This document shows positions 23,468 to 35,173 of a stretch of DNA of 64,000 nt, piece by piece. Below the pieces are notes generated by a model. It saw nothing but the letters and a program-made list of their open reading frames with translations, had not been told where the DNA came from and did no database searches. Origin of the DNA: Physcomitrium patens (taxonomy: Eukaryota; Streptophyta; Bryopsida; Funariales; Funariaceae); contig NC_037275.1 in the NCBI RefSeq assembly GCF_000002425.4, positions 8,251,777-8,315,776 on the forward strand, read 5' to 3'. The translations under genes were made by a program, and so were the position numbers. The first letter of the stretch is position 1; each line of letters opens with the position of its first letter.

Positions 23468-23475
23468 AATATATA
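23468..23475 (-). promoter_or_regulatory. TATA box of chromovirus A
   Basis: TATATATT on the minus strand, the only good TATA match in the LTR. It lies between the heat-shock element array and the predicted transcript start about 34 nt further on. The same site is conserved in the left LTR. Confidence 0.65.
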
Positions 23476-23516
23476 CTCCTATTTAGGAAGCTTCTCAAGC
23501 AACTTCTACCAACTAG

Positions 23517-23731
23517 GAAGCTTCTAGAAGATTCCAGAGACTTGCTTCTAGAAGGTTCTAGAAACTTATCTCTAGAGGGTTCTAAGGACTATGTTCCTAA
23601 CATCTTCTACCAACTAAGAAGCTTCTAGAAGGTTCCAGAGACTTGTTTCTAGAAGGTTCTAGAAGCTTGTTTCTAGAAGGTTCTAGAAGCTTGTCTCTAG
23701 AAGGTTCTAGAAACTTGTCTCTAGAAGGTTC
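23517..23731 (-). promoter_or_regulatory. Heat-shock element array in U3 of chromovirus A
   Basis: Perfect alternating GAA and TTC pentamers at exact 5-bp spacing occur at 23517-23534, 23546-23563, 23618-23635, 23647-23664 and 23671-23688 (four units each), 23700-23712 (three) and 23724-23731 (two). The consensus bound by HSF trimers is nGAAnnTTCnnGAAn. The array lies wholly upstream of the TATA box in element orientation, as a promoter-proximal enhancer would. The copia element ONSEN of Arabidopsis is a known precedent for heat-driven LTRs. That HSF binds here is inference. Confidence 0.75.
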
Positions 23732-23751
23732 TAAAGACTATGTCCCTAACA

Positions 23752-25080
23752 CATAAGAACCTTGAGTATTTTTTATTGCTAAACCCATTAGAGCATATTA
23801 TTATTAAGATTCAAATTTAATATCATTTATTAACTAAAAAAGTATTAAAGTTTGTCAAATATACTTTCTAGAAAATCTTATCTTGTAACAAAAGAAGAAG
23901 ATGTTACTTTTGGTCACAATAAATAATTCTTTTAAAGCTAAAGTATCTTCATTTTTGAGCAATGAAATCAATATTAACTATTCATTCAACTTTCATTAAG
24001 TAAGTTCAATCAAGTATGTCTTTTGATCATCTTATTTGTGATATTAAAAAAAATCATTCAAACTCTCATGATACTTTTAAGTTTGAATTCAAGAATAATC
24101 TATTATATTTTTAGAAGTACTTCTATATTCTAAAAGATAAAGTTTAATTACGTATTTTTAAAGCTCATCATGACTTTCTAATAGCAGGATGTTTTGGATA
24201 CAATAAGAGTTTGAAACTAATATCTAAGGATTCTTAGTGGCTCTAAATGTAGAAGGCAGTTAAAGATTTTATATAATCTTATAATGTTTGTTCAAGTTCA
24301 AAAATTCCTTATCATCAACCTTACAAACTTTTTCAGCCATTATTTATTTCTGAACAACCATGGTTTTTTATTTCTATGGATTTTATTATAGATCTTCTAA
24401 TCTCATATTCTTATGACTCTATATTCATGATAGTAGATTGTTTCACCAAGATGGCACATTTTGTACTATATACAAAATCTATCACAAGTAAAGAAATAAC
24501 TAAGCTTTTCCTTGACAACATCTATCGCTATCATGAATTATCTAAGGATATTATATCAAATAGAAGAATTCAATTTATATCAAAATTTTAAAAAATTCTT
24601 TTTAAGATTCTAAAAGTGGATATAAAACTATCTTTGGCTTTCTATCTTTAAAGTGATAAATAAATAGAATATATAAATCAAGTTTTTGAGCAATACTTGA
24701 AGTATACCATCAACTACTAATAAGATGATTGGATAATTCTTTTTTCATTAATAAAATTTACTTATAATAACACAATATATTTTTTCTATGTAACAAACAC
24801 CTTTTTTGGCTAATTATGGTTATCATCCATAACTTGATACTTTTGACTTTTTAAAAATTGATAATCTTATGGTAGAAGATTTGGGAAATCATTTATTAGA
24901 GTTATATATAACAATAAAGGTGGAACTAAAAGAGACTTAAGAACAACAAAACAACAATATAGATGCCTATCACAAGAAATAATCTTATTTCCACATTGAC
25001 AATAAGGTATGATTATAAAAAAAGTATTAAAATTTTAAGCAATAAAGCATCAACATATTAGATAGAAGAAAATCCAAGCA
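23752..25080 (+). pseudogene. Chromovirus B, right half: end of RNase H and integrase
   Basis: The RNase H frame broken at 17566 resumes at once: the duplicated CATAA leads into a His-Lys-Asn-Leu-Glu-Tyr-Phe reading, the same block as in element A (DHKNLEYF). Further on, an integrase zinc-finger relic lies near 24160-24310. A readable core stretch at 24376-24591 starts MDFIIDL and contains DCFTKMAHFV, with SDRG now reading SNRR. Degenerate sequence matching the C-terminal integrase part follows to about 25080. The core acids are lost. No chromodomain or 3' LTR was recognised, because element X1 begins close by. Confidence 0.7.
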
Positions 25081-25139
25081 AATATTTAAGCATAAATCTT
25101 GAATTTCTAAGAGAATCTAATTTTTTGTGGTTAAATGCA

Positions 25140-28100
25140 ATGAGTTATGCTAAAAAAGAAAAACTTACTATAGATGATTCAAAACATATTGGTAATAATA
25201 TTTAGTAAATTATGAAGTGGGATGATTTAATACATGGATTATTGGTGCATGTTCATATTATAAAGAGTCAATATGAAGTATTAATAGAATAAAAACAAAA
25301 AAAAGATGAAAATAATGAAAGGACATCAAAAAGAACTATAAGAAGAAAAAAAACATGACAACAAAAGAATCTTATGTATGAAGAGACAAAAAAGAATATT
25401 TCTACAAAAGAAAGGAAAATTTTGAAAGAAAAATCAAAGGCTCCTACTTATAAATTACAATCAGATATTGAAGCTCTTACAAATTTGAAGAAGGTATCAA
25501 AAGCACAGATTAAGTATAAAGGTTGAATTCATAGTTAGTAAAATCCTAAGAATTGTAAAGCATGAATTTTATAAAATTATTATTGACATAATAAAGAAAA
25601 AATGACAATCTATAGGAGATATTATGACATCAAATATACAAAAAAAGAAGAAGCAATGGATAGCAATTAAGATGGAGAAGTTGAAATGCAATTTTTGGAG
25701 ATGTCTTATGAGTAAGATTTATGGAAAAAGAAGATGTGATTCAAGCTTCTAGTCATTATTCTTGAAGTCATTAAATAAGGGCCTGTATGAAAACTTTGAT
25801 AAAATTGGAAGATTTTAAAAAATAAATTATAACATTGATTGATCATGGTTGTAAAATCAATTTGATATCAAGAAAATTGTATAAAAGAAAAAAATAGCCT
25901 ATTAATATTAAACATAGATAGATGATAAGAGCAAAAAATAATTCAAAGAGAGATTTGTATGGAACTTGTTTAAATATCAAGGTGATGATAGGAGATGTTA
26001 TTTAGGAATTTATTTTTATTTTTATACAAGACATGTCTACATATCTTATTATATTGGAACAACCATATATTATTGCTATACAAATGAAAACAAAGATATT
26101 GGATGATGATTTGGCCCATGCAATGATAAGAAGTCATGATAGAAAGAAGGTGGTGTAATTTTTGATGGTTTGTGCAAATCATGAAGGAAATCGAGTTAAT
26201 TTGAGGGAACAATCTTTGCCAAGGATATAAAAAGAATTTAAAGATCTAGATGATTCAAAGGATTTTTACTAGAGGCCATTGTAAAGAAGGATTGCAATTA
26301 TAAAATGGATGGCAACTTCTTGCCTAAGAGAAGAAATGAGACCATTATAGAATTATCACAAGACGAATATATTCTATTTTAAAATATAGATAATTTTGAA
26401 ATAATAAAAAAAAAAATATCAAAAATATGGAACATGAGAAGAATAATATGGAGTGATTAATGAAAATGAACACATATCAAAGATGTTTAAAGAATCTTGT
26501 TTTGGTGATACTATGGATAATTTGTAAATATTATTGAATTTAGATTTTGAAGGAGATGATAAAGAAATAAATGTATATTCTAAGTAATTTTAATATGGAA
26601 TGAAAGAATATGTATATAAGTATGAAGTGAAGGTGAATGCAAAATATAAGACCGTTGCAAAGAAAGTTAAACTAGTGGCATTGCTACTACTATCAAATTT
26701 AGAAGAAAAGGTTAAAAAAACTTCTATACAACTCAATTTAAGAAATCCAAGAAAAATAGGTTATGAATTCAAAGATGAATTGACATTAGATGGTTTGAAA
26801 GTTAGATGCGAGGAATTTTTAGCAAAGAATGAGAAAAAATATTTAAAAATAATTTTTTCACAACATGATAAGACATTTAAATTCAAATCACATAAAATAG
26901 GGTACATTGATCTTAATATTGTAGCACTTATGGTTATTTTCACAATTCCACATGAACCATGGAATTTGAGGCTAATTCTAGTTCTAATCACCTATTTGAC
27001 AAAGTTAGTTTAATTATTTAATGAAAAGATTATGATAGAAATTTTAGAACCATCTATTGCACCATATTTCAATCAATGGTTCATAGTACTTAAGAAAAAT
27101 GGAACGTTGAGGTTTATTCAAGATATGCCACTAGTAAATAAAGTAGCTATTAGAAACATGGACTCAAGTCTAATTGTAAGTGAATTTGCAAAGGCATTTG
27201 CTAAAAGAATAATTTATTCTATAGAAGATCTTTATTTGAGATATGATTAATTTCAATTGGTAATACAAAGTAGAGATTTGACAACAATAAAGACACCATT
27301 AGGATTAGTTAGAATGTATACGATACCAAAAAAGGCTACAAATTTTGTGGCTCATATGATGAATGGAATGCATAAAATATTATGAGATTTAATTTTAAAA
27401 ATTAAAATACCTTTTTTAGATGATGTATTAATTAAAGAATGTAAAGAAAAAAGAAAAGATGAAATATTGAATTACAAGGGATGTAAAATTTTTGTGACCA
27501 ATCATATTCATGATTGTGAAAAGATTTTGACAAGATTAAAAAAAGTTTATTTAATCTTATTAAGAGAAGAATCAATATTAGGAGTAAAAGAAGTTTTGGT
27601 GGTAGAATACATATATAGATTATATGGATATAAGCCAAATATAGAAAAGGTTGATATTATAAGAAAAATGAAAGAATGCACAAATTCAACAGAAGTCAAA
27701 AGGTTTTTAGCAGCATATTTTTTCTATCTTATATAGATACATTATTTTACATATATAGCAGATCTATTGTATGAATTGTTAAGAAAGAATAAAAAATTTC
27801 AATGAAAAGGAGAACAAAGAAAAGCTATGGAAAAATTGAAAAAAATTCTTTCTTTACCTTCAATTTTGAAGAAAATAAATTACAAATATAAAAAGCCAAT
27901 GGTATTAAGAGTTGATGTAAGTCCAATAAGAATAGGTTGGATAATTTGATAAGATGATGAACAAGAGAATATATATGTTATAAGGTTTGGTATAAAGGTT
28001 TTAAATATTAAGTAGAGGGCATATATATAAATCAAAAGAAAATTATGGGATGAAGTAATAGCTATAAAAAATAAAAAAGAATATCTAATTGATCCATCAA

Positions 28101-29826
28101 TAGCTATAAAAATAGATTTTTAAATTTTTACTCAATATGATTATATATTTTATAATTTCTAATATTACTATATTAAGCTGGATAGCATATATCAAATCTA
28201 TAAATCCAAAATTTAAATACAATGCAAAGAAAGAAAATTCAATTACAGATATGTTATTAAAAGCAAGATATTATAATGAACAAGATATGATTAATTTGGA
28301 AGATGATGTGGATATAAATTTTTATACTAATATATTATCAAAAAGAGAAGGTATATGTTTGAATACACCATTAGAAATATTTTAAAGACATTTATATAAA
28401 GGAGAATGGAAAGATGTTGGAGAGTATTTAAGCACATTAAAGCAACAAAAAGATTAGATAGATTAAGAATTTAAGAAAATTTGTAAGAAAACCTATGGAT
28501 ATTTTTTACGTAATAGATATTTATGGAAGCATCTAAAAAAAAATAAAAAATATCACAACAAATTATATGTGGTTTAGAAGCTCATTAAAAGATTATTAAA
28601 GCATTTTATGAAAGTTTATAGGTAGAACATTAAGATATTTTAGCAATATTTACTAATTTAAAAAAAAATATTGATAGAAGGGCATGTACAAAGTCGTAGC
28701 AACTTTTGTAGGATCTTATGAAACTTACTAAGTGTATTCAAATATTTGGCATTGAAATGGATTATATCCAATATATCCTTTAGTTTTACATTATAAGTGG
28801 ATAGTAGATTTAGTGGCAATGCCTATGGATCTTAGACAAATAAAGTATTTGGTACTTGTATGAGAAGATTTATCAAATATGGTTGAAGGATGAGAATTAA
28901 AAACAAAAGATATTAAAGGTATATGTCAATTTTTATTAGAAGATGTTATTTGTCACTATGGTTGTATTGAAAAAATTATAGCTAATAGAGGTGAATTGGA
29001 TGCAAAGAAAGTATGAAATGCTTTTAGTAGAATAGGAATTAAATTTTTTTTAACAACAATGTATAATCCAGAAGGTAATAGTAAGAATAAGCATGGACAT
29101 TCATCTATTGTTAAGGCATTTATAAAGGTACGCAATGGCAAAGCATATGAATGGCCTAGACTACTATCATTTGCACTATGGGCTGATTGCACAAGTTATA
29201 ATTCAATAACAAGTTATATACCTTGTAAATTAATGTATGGACAAAAATAAATTATACCAATAGAAGAGATTGTACCTACATGGAATTTAATATCTTAGAA
29301 GAGTGATCTCAATAAAGAAGAATTTTTAGTATTATAGATTCAACAATTAAAAAAAAGACCTAATGATATTGAAGTGATAATGAAGATGTTGAAAGAAGTA
29401 AAAAAAAAATAATAAAAAAAGATTTGATAAAAATATTGATTATGACCTAAGGCAATTGAAGATGGTGATTGGATGTTTGTTTATGATAATAACTTGAATA
29501 AACAATATGATACAACAAAAAAAATTATAAAGAGATGGTTTAGGCCTTATGTTGTCAAACAAATATATGATAATGGAATATATTTGTTAAGAGAACTTCA
29601 TGGTACAAAAGTTAAGATACCTATAGTAGAAAAGCAAATCAAGTTATTTAAACAAAGAGGTGAAGACATTTGTTTTTATAAAGAACAAAATCCAATACAA
29701 GACCTTAAGATAGAAAAAAAAAAAACAAATTAAAAATCAAGAATTTTACCAAGTTGAAAAAAAACTATATCAATTTAATAATAAATACTTAGTGCATATT
29801 GGAATGCAAAGTTTTAAGAGGGATGG
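25140..29826 (+). pseudogene. Element X1: decayed Ty3/gypsy internal region
   Basis: Colinear with X2 (40900-45540) but more AT-rich. Seen in order: the end of gag (from 25150); a protease relic with DHG near 25845; an RT N-terminal part at 26600-27013 (IFTIPHEPWNLR) continuing at 27032-27250; an RT catalytic box reading PFLDD near 27410; KPNIEKVD and MKECTNSTEVKRFL near 27640-27720; an RNase H end at 28137-28385 (WIAYIKSINPKF, ADML-type end); an integrase core near 28800-29250 (RGELDAKK, GHSSIVKAFIK); and a C-terminal domain at 29473-29733 (RWFRPYVV). A purine-rich GAGGGATGGA lies at 29817-29826. Stops and frameshifts are frequent. The 5' LTR was not found. Confidence 0.65.
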
Positions 29827-30164
29827 ATGTTGTAATATAACATGGTTAATGAATGAAAGAAAAAAAATTATATTATAAGAGATCTTATTTTAAAATATAA
29901 TAGTAAATTATCTTAAAAATATAGATAATAATCAAAAAGATAGTAAAACTAAAGGATGCTAATGTTACAAGATTTTTAATATGATATTATAAAATGATTC
30001 AAGTACAATTACTCATATGTAATAGTAGTCATATTTTATGTTATTTTGTATATTAAACTTCAATAATTCTTATTGCTCTATGTGATTGTATTTTTGAAAC
30101 AATGCTCACTTAAGTATTGCAAATGGTCAAGATCTTGTAATTTTTGGATTGGAATGCAAGACAA
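29827..30164 (+). repeat. Possible 3' LTR remnant of X1
   Basis: It begins TGTTGTAATATAACATGG right after the purine tract, echoing the X2 LTR start TGTCATGTTGTAACACG, but further similarity is weak. It has no coding signal and ends where repeat Z begins. It may be a truncated or unrelated LTR. Confidence 0.35.
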
Positions 30165-30406
30165 ATGAATAGAAAGCTTGCATCAACTGCACATTTTGTA
30201 CAAATTGAAGAAAACCATGATCTAAAATGAAATAGAAACCTTCAAGAATTATATTTAGTAATTTGAACACATTAAATTCTTGTGGTCAAAGAATTGATGT
30301 AAACCTTAATGGTCACTTATATCACAAATATACAGAGGCTTTGCAATAGGTTATTTTGCTCAATGAGTATACACTAAGTGTGTAAGCAATTTTGATTGAG
30401 GCACGT
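30165..30406. repeat. Repeat Z, left part, interrupted by X2
   Basis: Matches 13706-13960. The copy breaks after TTGAGGCACGT and continues on the far side of X2 at 47361 with GTAGCATGTGTCAATCTATTGCATAAAT, as in the uninterrupted copy. Confidence 0.6.
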
Positions 30407-32122
30407 TGTTGTGTTGTAACATGACTATTTGGTAAAAATATAAAAAAAAGATATTATTAATAATTAGTCATCTTGGATGTTAGAAACAATGGCCAATTCC
30501 AATGCCAATATTCAAGGTCAGTTAATGTCATCCCATCAGCGTCATCGAACCAAGTATCCTCCATACCAACGAGACAATCAGGATTATTTTTCAATCCTAT
30601 ATGGAACAAGTCTAGGAGGTATATACTGGTGGAGACATCCAATATGCATGATGGGGGTGCAGGAAGACCACTTCGTCATTTTTGTTGCAAACAGGTTGGT
30701 CATTATGCCAATGAATATTCCAATTCCAAAGCTAGTGATGATTACACGTTAGTGTGTAGGAATTGCAAGCAGTCGAGGCATACTTACCAGCAATGTAATC
30801 CTCTATCGAATTTCAATAAATAGGATCAGTAAATCCAAAGCCAAGAAAAAATTGAGGAGATAAATCGAGGTCCTTAAGATTCTCTGATAAATCGGGTGGA
30901 ATGAGTCCGAGCTATTTTTACTAGGAATTGATAAAAGGAGATAGGACCAATTCAATATTTTGGTGAGTCTGATGTAAAGGGCCAATTTGACCCAATTATG
31001 GGGACATCCAATCTAGGTGCTGGTATGGACTTCTTACCCAGTATGAGATCTGATTTGATTGGGCAATCCAATGAGGTCCCGAATACGGAGGCTTTGGTTC
31101 CATTTCAAGCTATTCCATTCTCTATGCTGTTTCGAGAAAAACGTCCTTTCCGCGGAAAGATCATTTTAGAGACAAGAATTTTGAAGAAGCACCGTCAGTT
31201 GTTCCAATTCGCAGTCTAGGGTGGGAGAAAAGGGGACCACACGGAGTTAAAAGGGAGGAGAGGATAAGTAAAGGGGCATTCGGAGATTGAGATTTGGGTG
31301 ACGGAGAGCTAGCTTTAAGCTCCTCCAAAAGGTATAGAATTGGATTTTCATAGGATTTGAAAGAACTTTTGCAATTATTGCTAAAAGTCAATGTTTCTAT
31401 TGGTGATTTGGGTTTTTTTTTTTTTTTTTTTTTTTTTGTAATAAAGTTAAAGCTGATATTCTTGACTATTTTGTGAAATTGGAAAAACTTCTACGATTGA
31501 AATTTAGAGGTGTCTAGAGGATTGAGTATGCCGAGTACATGCAAAAGTTTATGTTAATCTGACGGAACAAATAGAAGTTATTTGACTATTAGTGTAAAGA
31601 GGTATTCGAAGTTAGCAGATTGGGATTGTTTAGGGTTTCTATAATATCTAAAGATCTACCAATTGGAATAAGGTGACTTTTGGCGTGGTAAGTCTAGGAC
31701 TTCTAGGCGGCGATCTAGATATATTAGAGTGGATTTACGGCATTTTCTTGCAATCTGTAAGTTAGATTGGATTGAAACTTTTTGAGCATTTAGAAGGCTT
31801 GCAAAGACACTAGTGGTAGAAGTTTACAACAATCGGATGGTCAAATTGAAAATTATAGCTTGTCGAAGCTCATTGTCTAGGATTAGGATTTAAAAAATAA
31901 AATAAAAAAAATAAATAAATAAATAAATAAAATAAAATAAAAAATAAAACTAAAAAATAATAAAAGACTTGTGCTCATAATATCTTAAAGTTATTAAAAT
32001 TAGTATTTCTAAATATTTTATATTGGGATTAAGCTTTTACATTGAAATCCGAAATAATTATATTTAGATGGTTGAAACCTACTAGCCTACTTGGATACTT
32101 GCAAAACATTGTTTTATCTTCT
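30407..32122 (+). repeat. 5' LTR of X2 (main part)
   Basis: About 1.7 kb before the Y insertion. It starts TGTTGTGTTGTAAC. It carries a gag-derived segment (about 30530-31215), a 25-base poly-T at 31413-31437, and an A/T simple-repeat tract at about 31885-31960. The last about 50 bp lie at 39514-39565. It is much longer than the other LTRs here, largely because of the gag-derived part. Confidence 0.8.
30530..31215 (+). pseudogene. Gag fragment of the Y lineage inside the X2 5' LTR
   Basis: This stretch aligns with Y gag and the following spacer (about 34250-34985). Shared landmarks include TCAAGTATCCTCC, CCTATATGGAACAAG, AGGTATATACTGGTGGAGAC and CCAATGAGGT, and the tail with TCCATTTCAAGC. 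A readable frame at about 30590-30823 has two zinc knuckles: CCKQVGHYANEY (last Cys lost) and CRNCKQSRHTYQQC (complete C-x2-C-x4-H-x4-C). It has no start of its own in frame with a full gag. Because it lies in both LTRs, it was captured before X2 last transposed. Confidence 0.75.
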
Positions 32123-32651
32123 CGTAGAATAGGTAAATAAACTTTGTGGTAAGTTATTGGTTGGTTATTGACAACCTTGAGAATTAGACTGATGGTTAGG
32201 CAATTTAGTTGGTAACAGTAGGTTGTTAGTGGAATAAATAGTTAAAAATTCAAAGGATCATAACCTTTGGAATCCACTGGCCAACAGATCATCTTTTTGG
32301 TAGGATAAATAGATTGAAGAAAGTAAGCCGAGGGCCAGAATGTGAGAGTCGTAAGTCGTGATAATCTTGGTGCTACCTCTTTGTTTTCTTTATTATTTTC
32401 TTATAAAGAATTATCATTGAGAGAAGTATTGTTGAATTGATAATTATAGAATGGATTATGGGTTAAATTAAGATAGAAGTAGTAAGCCTCAGTATTTTGT
32501 AGTTTGATAATTGATTTCAGATAGCCAGAGTATAGTCAATTGTGATACTAACAGATCCAATTCATATAACCAGTCTTTCCCTGTGTTCGAACCCACCTCT
32601 ATTAGTTCAATTACTTTGATCTACTAAAGCTTGAACACAACAAGAAGAACA
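32123..32651 (+). repeat. 5' LTR of Y
   Basis: About 529 bp, starting CGTAGAATAGG (TG in the 3' copy) and ending GAACA. It is the full-length version. The 3' LTR lacks the roughly 360 bp between two CAATT words found here. Confidence 0.8.
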
Positions 32652-32654
32652 TTT

Positions 32655-32672
32655 TGGCGCCACTGTCGGAGA
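32655..32672 (+). other. Primer-binding site of Y, tRNA-Asp type
   Basis: TGGCGCCACTGTCGGAGA differs at a few positions from TGGCGCCGTTGCCGGGGA, the complement of the 3' end of plant tRNA-Asp(GUC). It lies 3 nt after the 5' LTR. The mismatches are mostly transitions. Confidence 0.8.
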
Positions 32673-32989
32673 AATGATAACAATATGAAATATTAGAAAT
32701 TCATTGTATGGGAGATGGAATTATATTTTGGATGAAAACGTGAGAAGAACCAGTTTTAGGGTTATAGATATGTGAGTTATAATTGAAGGCAATATTAATT
32801 TTATAAAGAAGAATGAAAGATTATGAGTGATAATTACGAGGGAGAGGATTATCAAAGAATTAATCTACAAACAAAAGAAAGACAGGAGCGATTACACATA
32901 AGAAATATCCTATAGGAACGACAAAAAAGAATTGCAGGTCCAAGAAAAACCAAAAGAAGAAAAATTCATATTCAAATAATAAGGAAACC

Positions 32990-34560
32990 AGTGATAATAT
33001 CAATGGCCGCAAGAGTGTCAGAAGTACCAATTGCAATACAAATGGGAGCAGTAGGAGACCGAACTACAAGTGTGGCATAATTATCTATTTTTAGTAGTTG
33101 ATCAGGCTCTGATCTCGATCACCATATATCTCAATTCTTGACAGCCTGCGTGGCTAATAATGGTAGAACTGAAGACATTTGGTTGAGATGATTGCCAGCA
33201 ACTTTAAAAGATACAGCTTTTGAATGGTATATTTAGCAACCAGTGGATAGATTTCTCAATTAGAAGGCCTTGAAGAATGCCTTCCTAATCCATTTTAGAC
33301 CAATTGGATTTGAAGATCGACTTCGAGAAAGTTTTATGAATAGCAAGATATTTGCGGAGGAATCCGTAGAGTCCTATTATAGCCGGATCATGGATATACT
33401 TTGTAAATAGTCAAATAATCAAATGCCAAATACGTTTATATTATTGATATTAATTAATGGTTTACATCTACCAAAATAAAAAATGTTTATAAAAGAGGCT
33501 CAACTAGCTACGGTAGAGGCATCGTTGGCACGAGCAAAGGTATGGAAAGAATGTCATTATGACCAATTGTTAACAATGGGGCCACGATGATTCCAAGTTC
33601 AAGAAGCCAACAAATACAACCAGAAAATGTGTTGATGGATAATTATCCACAAATGGCTGCCTCCAATGTGAAGAATGTTATGTTACAACAACCAATTAAT
33701 GCTACACCACTCCAAGTAATAGCACCAATAATGATGAGACCTTACTTTAAATCGCCAACCTATCAAAAACCAGAGTTGTTTACAAATGCGACTATTAAAG
33801 ATCCAAATGAAGCCTTGTTATTAAATCTAATAAAGAAGATGGAAGAATTGGCCATGAATTTGGCTAAAGATAAAGAGAAACGATATAAACCTTCTAATAA
33901 AAGACCTTATATATAGTGTAATAATTGTAAGGAACAAGGTCTTTTTGATACGGAATGTCCATCACTTAGACAAACAGATGTTCAATGTACATTTTATGGA
34001 GGAAAGCACCCTATCCAAAACTGTTGGCATTTACAAAGCCAACAACAATTTAGTAATGAGACCATGATCCCACCGACTTAGTGGTAAGTCAATCAAATTC
34101 AAACTGGAAATACGTATGGATGGAATGGAAATCGATCTAATCGACAAAATTGAACATTCAATAATTTTTAAAGTTCCAATTTTAATCAGAGGTCTGCATC
34201 AAACCCCCAGAACTATGGGAAGGGACAGTAGAGGTATCAGCAATATGCTCTACCAACATCATCGAATCAAGTATCCTCCGTACAAATGAGACAACCACAA
34301 TTATTTTCTAACCCTATATGGAACAAGCCTAGTAGGTATATACTGGTGGAGACACTCAATATGCCAAATGGAGGTGTAAGAAGACCACTTTGTTGTTTTC
34401 GTTGCAAACAGATTGGTCATTATACCAGTGAATATTCCAATCATAGAGCTAGTGATGATTATGCGCCAGTATATGCAAATTATAAGTAGTCGGGACATAC
34501 TTATCAGTAATGTAATGCTTTATTCAATTTCAATAATCGAGATCAATAGATCCAAAGCCA
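32990..34560 (+). pseudogene. gag: Y gag with several zinc knuckles
   Basis: The capsid part (about 33003-33580) reads with several stops: LTACVANNGRTEDIWL, ATLKDTAFEWYI, ESVESYYSRIMD. An open frame 33587-33916 carries the linker. Four knuckle-like motifs follow: CNNCKEQGLFDTEC (33920-33961, His replaced by Leu), CTFYGGKHPIQNC (33986 on, second Cys now Tyr), CFRCKQIGHYTSEY (34396 on, last Cys now Tyr) and a broken YANYK...SGHTYQ (34474 on). Most losses fit single G-to-A or C-to-T changes. The third and fourth knuckles are the part that was copied into the X2 LTRs. Confidence 0.7.
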
Positions 34561-35173
34561 AGGAAAAATGGAGGAGATAAATCAAGGTCCTTAAGATTCA
34601 CCAGTTCATCAAGTAGAAGTAGTCCAAGCTATCCCTACAAGAAGTCAGTAAAAGAGAAAAGAACCAATTCAACATTTGGGTGATCCTAAAGCGAAGGGCC
34701 AATTGTACCTAATTATAGGGCCATCAAATCCAGGTCTTGACGTAGATCCCTTACTCAGTATAAGACTAGAATCAATTGTGCACTCCAATGAGGTACCAAT
34801 TACGGAGGCTTCAGTTCCGTTTCAAGTTGTTTTATTCTCTACACAGTTTTGAGAAATGTTCTTTCCATTGAAAGATCTTCAAAGAAGCATGAATTCTAAT
34901 GAACCAATATCAGCCTAGTTGAGAGAACAATCTTATCCATTGAAAGAATCAATTTTAGAGGCTCCGTCAAATTTAATTCCAATAGCTTTACCAATTTCCA
35001 ATATAAAAAAAACCAATTTATCTGCATCGATGTCTAAGACTAGGAAGAAAAAATAGACATTGGGAATTACGACTAATACAAAACCATATGATATTCTAAA
35101 AGATTTGGGCATCATACAATCTACGATCTCTATGAAGCAACTATTGGTGGTAGCACCTTAGTGCCGAGCTATC

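Larger units (their letters stand above)
17567..23751 (-). mobile_element. Chromovirus A: near-complete Ty3/gypsy retrotransposon
   Basis: A 6185-bp minus-strand element. LTRs are at 17567-17987 and 23307-23751. A perfect 5-bp target duplication CATAA lies at 17562-17566 and 23752-23756, and the LTRs begin TG and end CA (the left copy has mutated at one end). In element order: 5' LTR, primer-site region, repeat-bearing leader, gag, protease, RT, RNase H, integrase, chromodomain, extra ORF, polypurine tract, 3' LTR. Base composition is clearly less AT-rich than the surroundings, so this is the youngest large insertion in the window. Gag has in-frame stops and the protease active site is altered, so the copy is probably not autonomous. 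I place it near the Tcn1-like chromoviruses of bryophytes; that placement is inference. Confidence 0.93.
23307..23751 (-). repeat. 5' LTR of chromovirus A
   Basis: 445 bp. In element orientation U3 runs from 23751 and holds two 101-bp blocks rich in heat-shock elements. The TATA box follows at 23475-23468 and the predicted start of R near 23441, then U5 to 23307. It carries one more 24-bp GCTTGTTTCTAGAAGGTTCTAGAA-type unit than the other LTR. The outer edge joins the CATAA target duplication. Confidence 0.92.

Noticed and set aside
31413..31437. Poly-T tracts at 31413 and 46552 taken as tails of inserted LINE or SINE elements
   Set aside because: They occupy the same place in both X2 LTRs and so are part of the LTR, not separate insertions.
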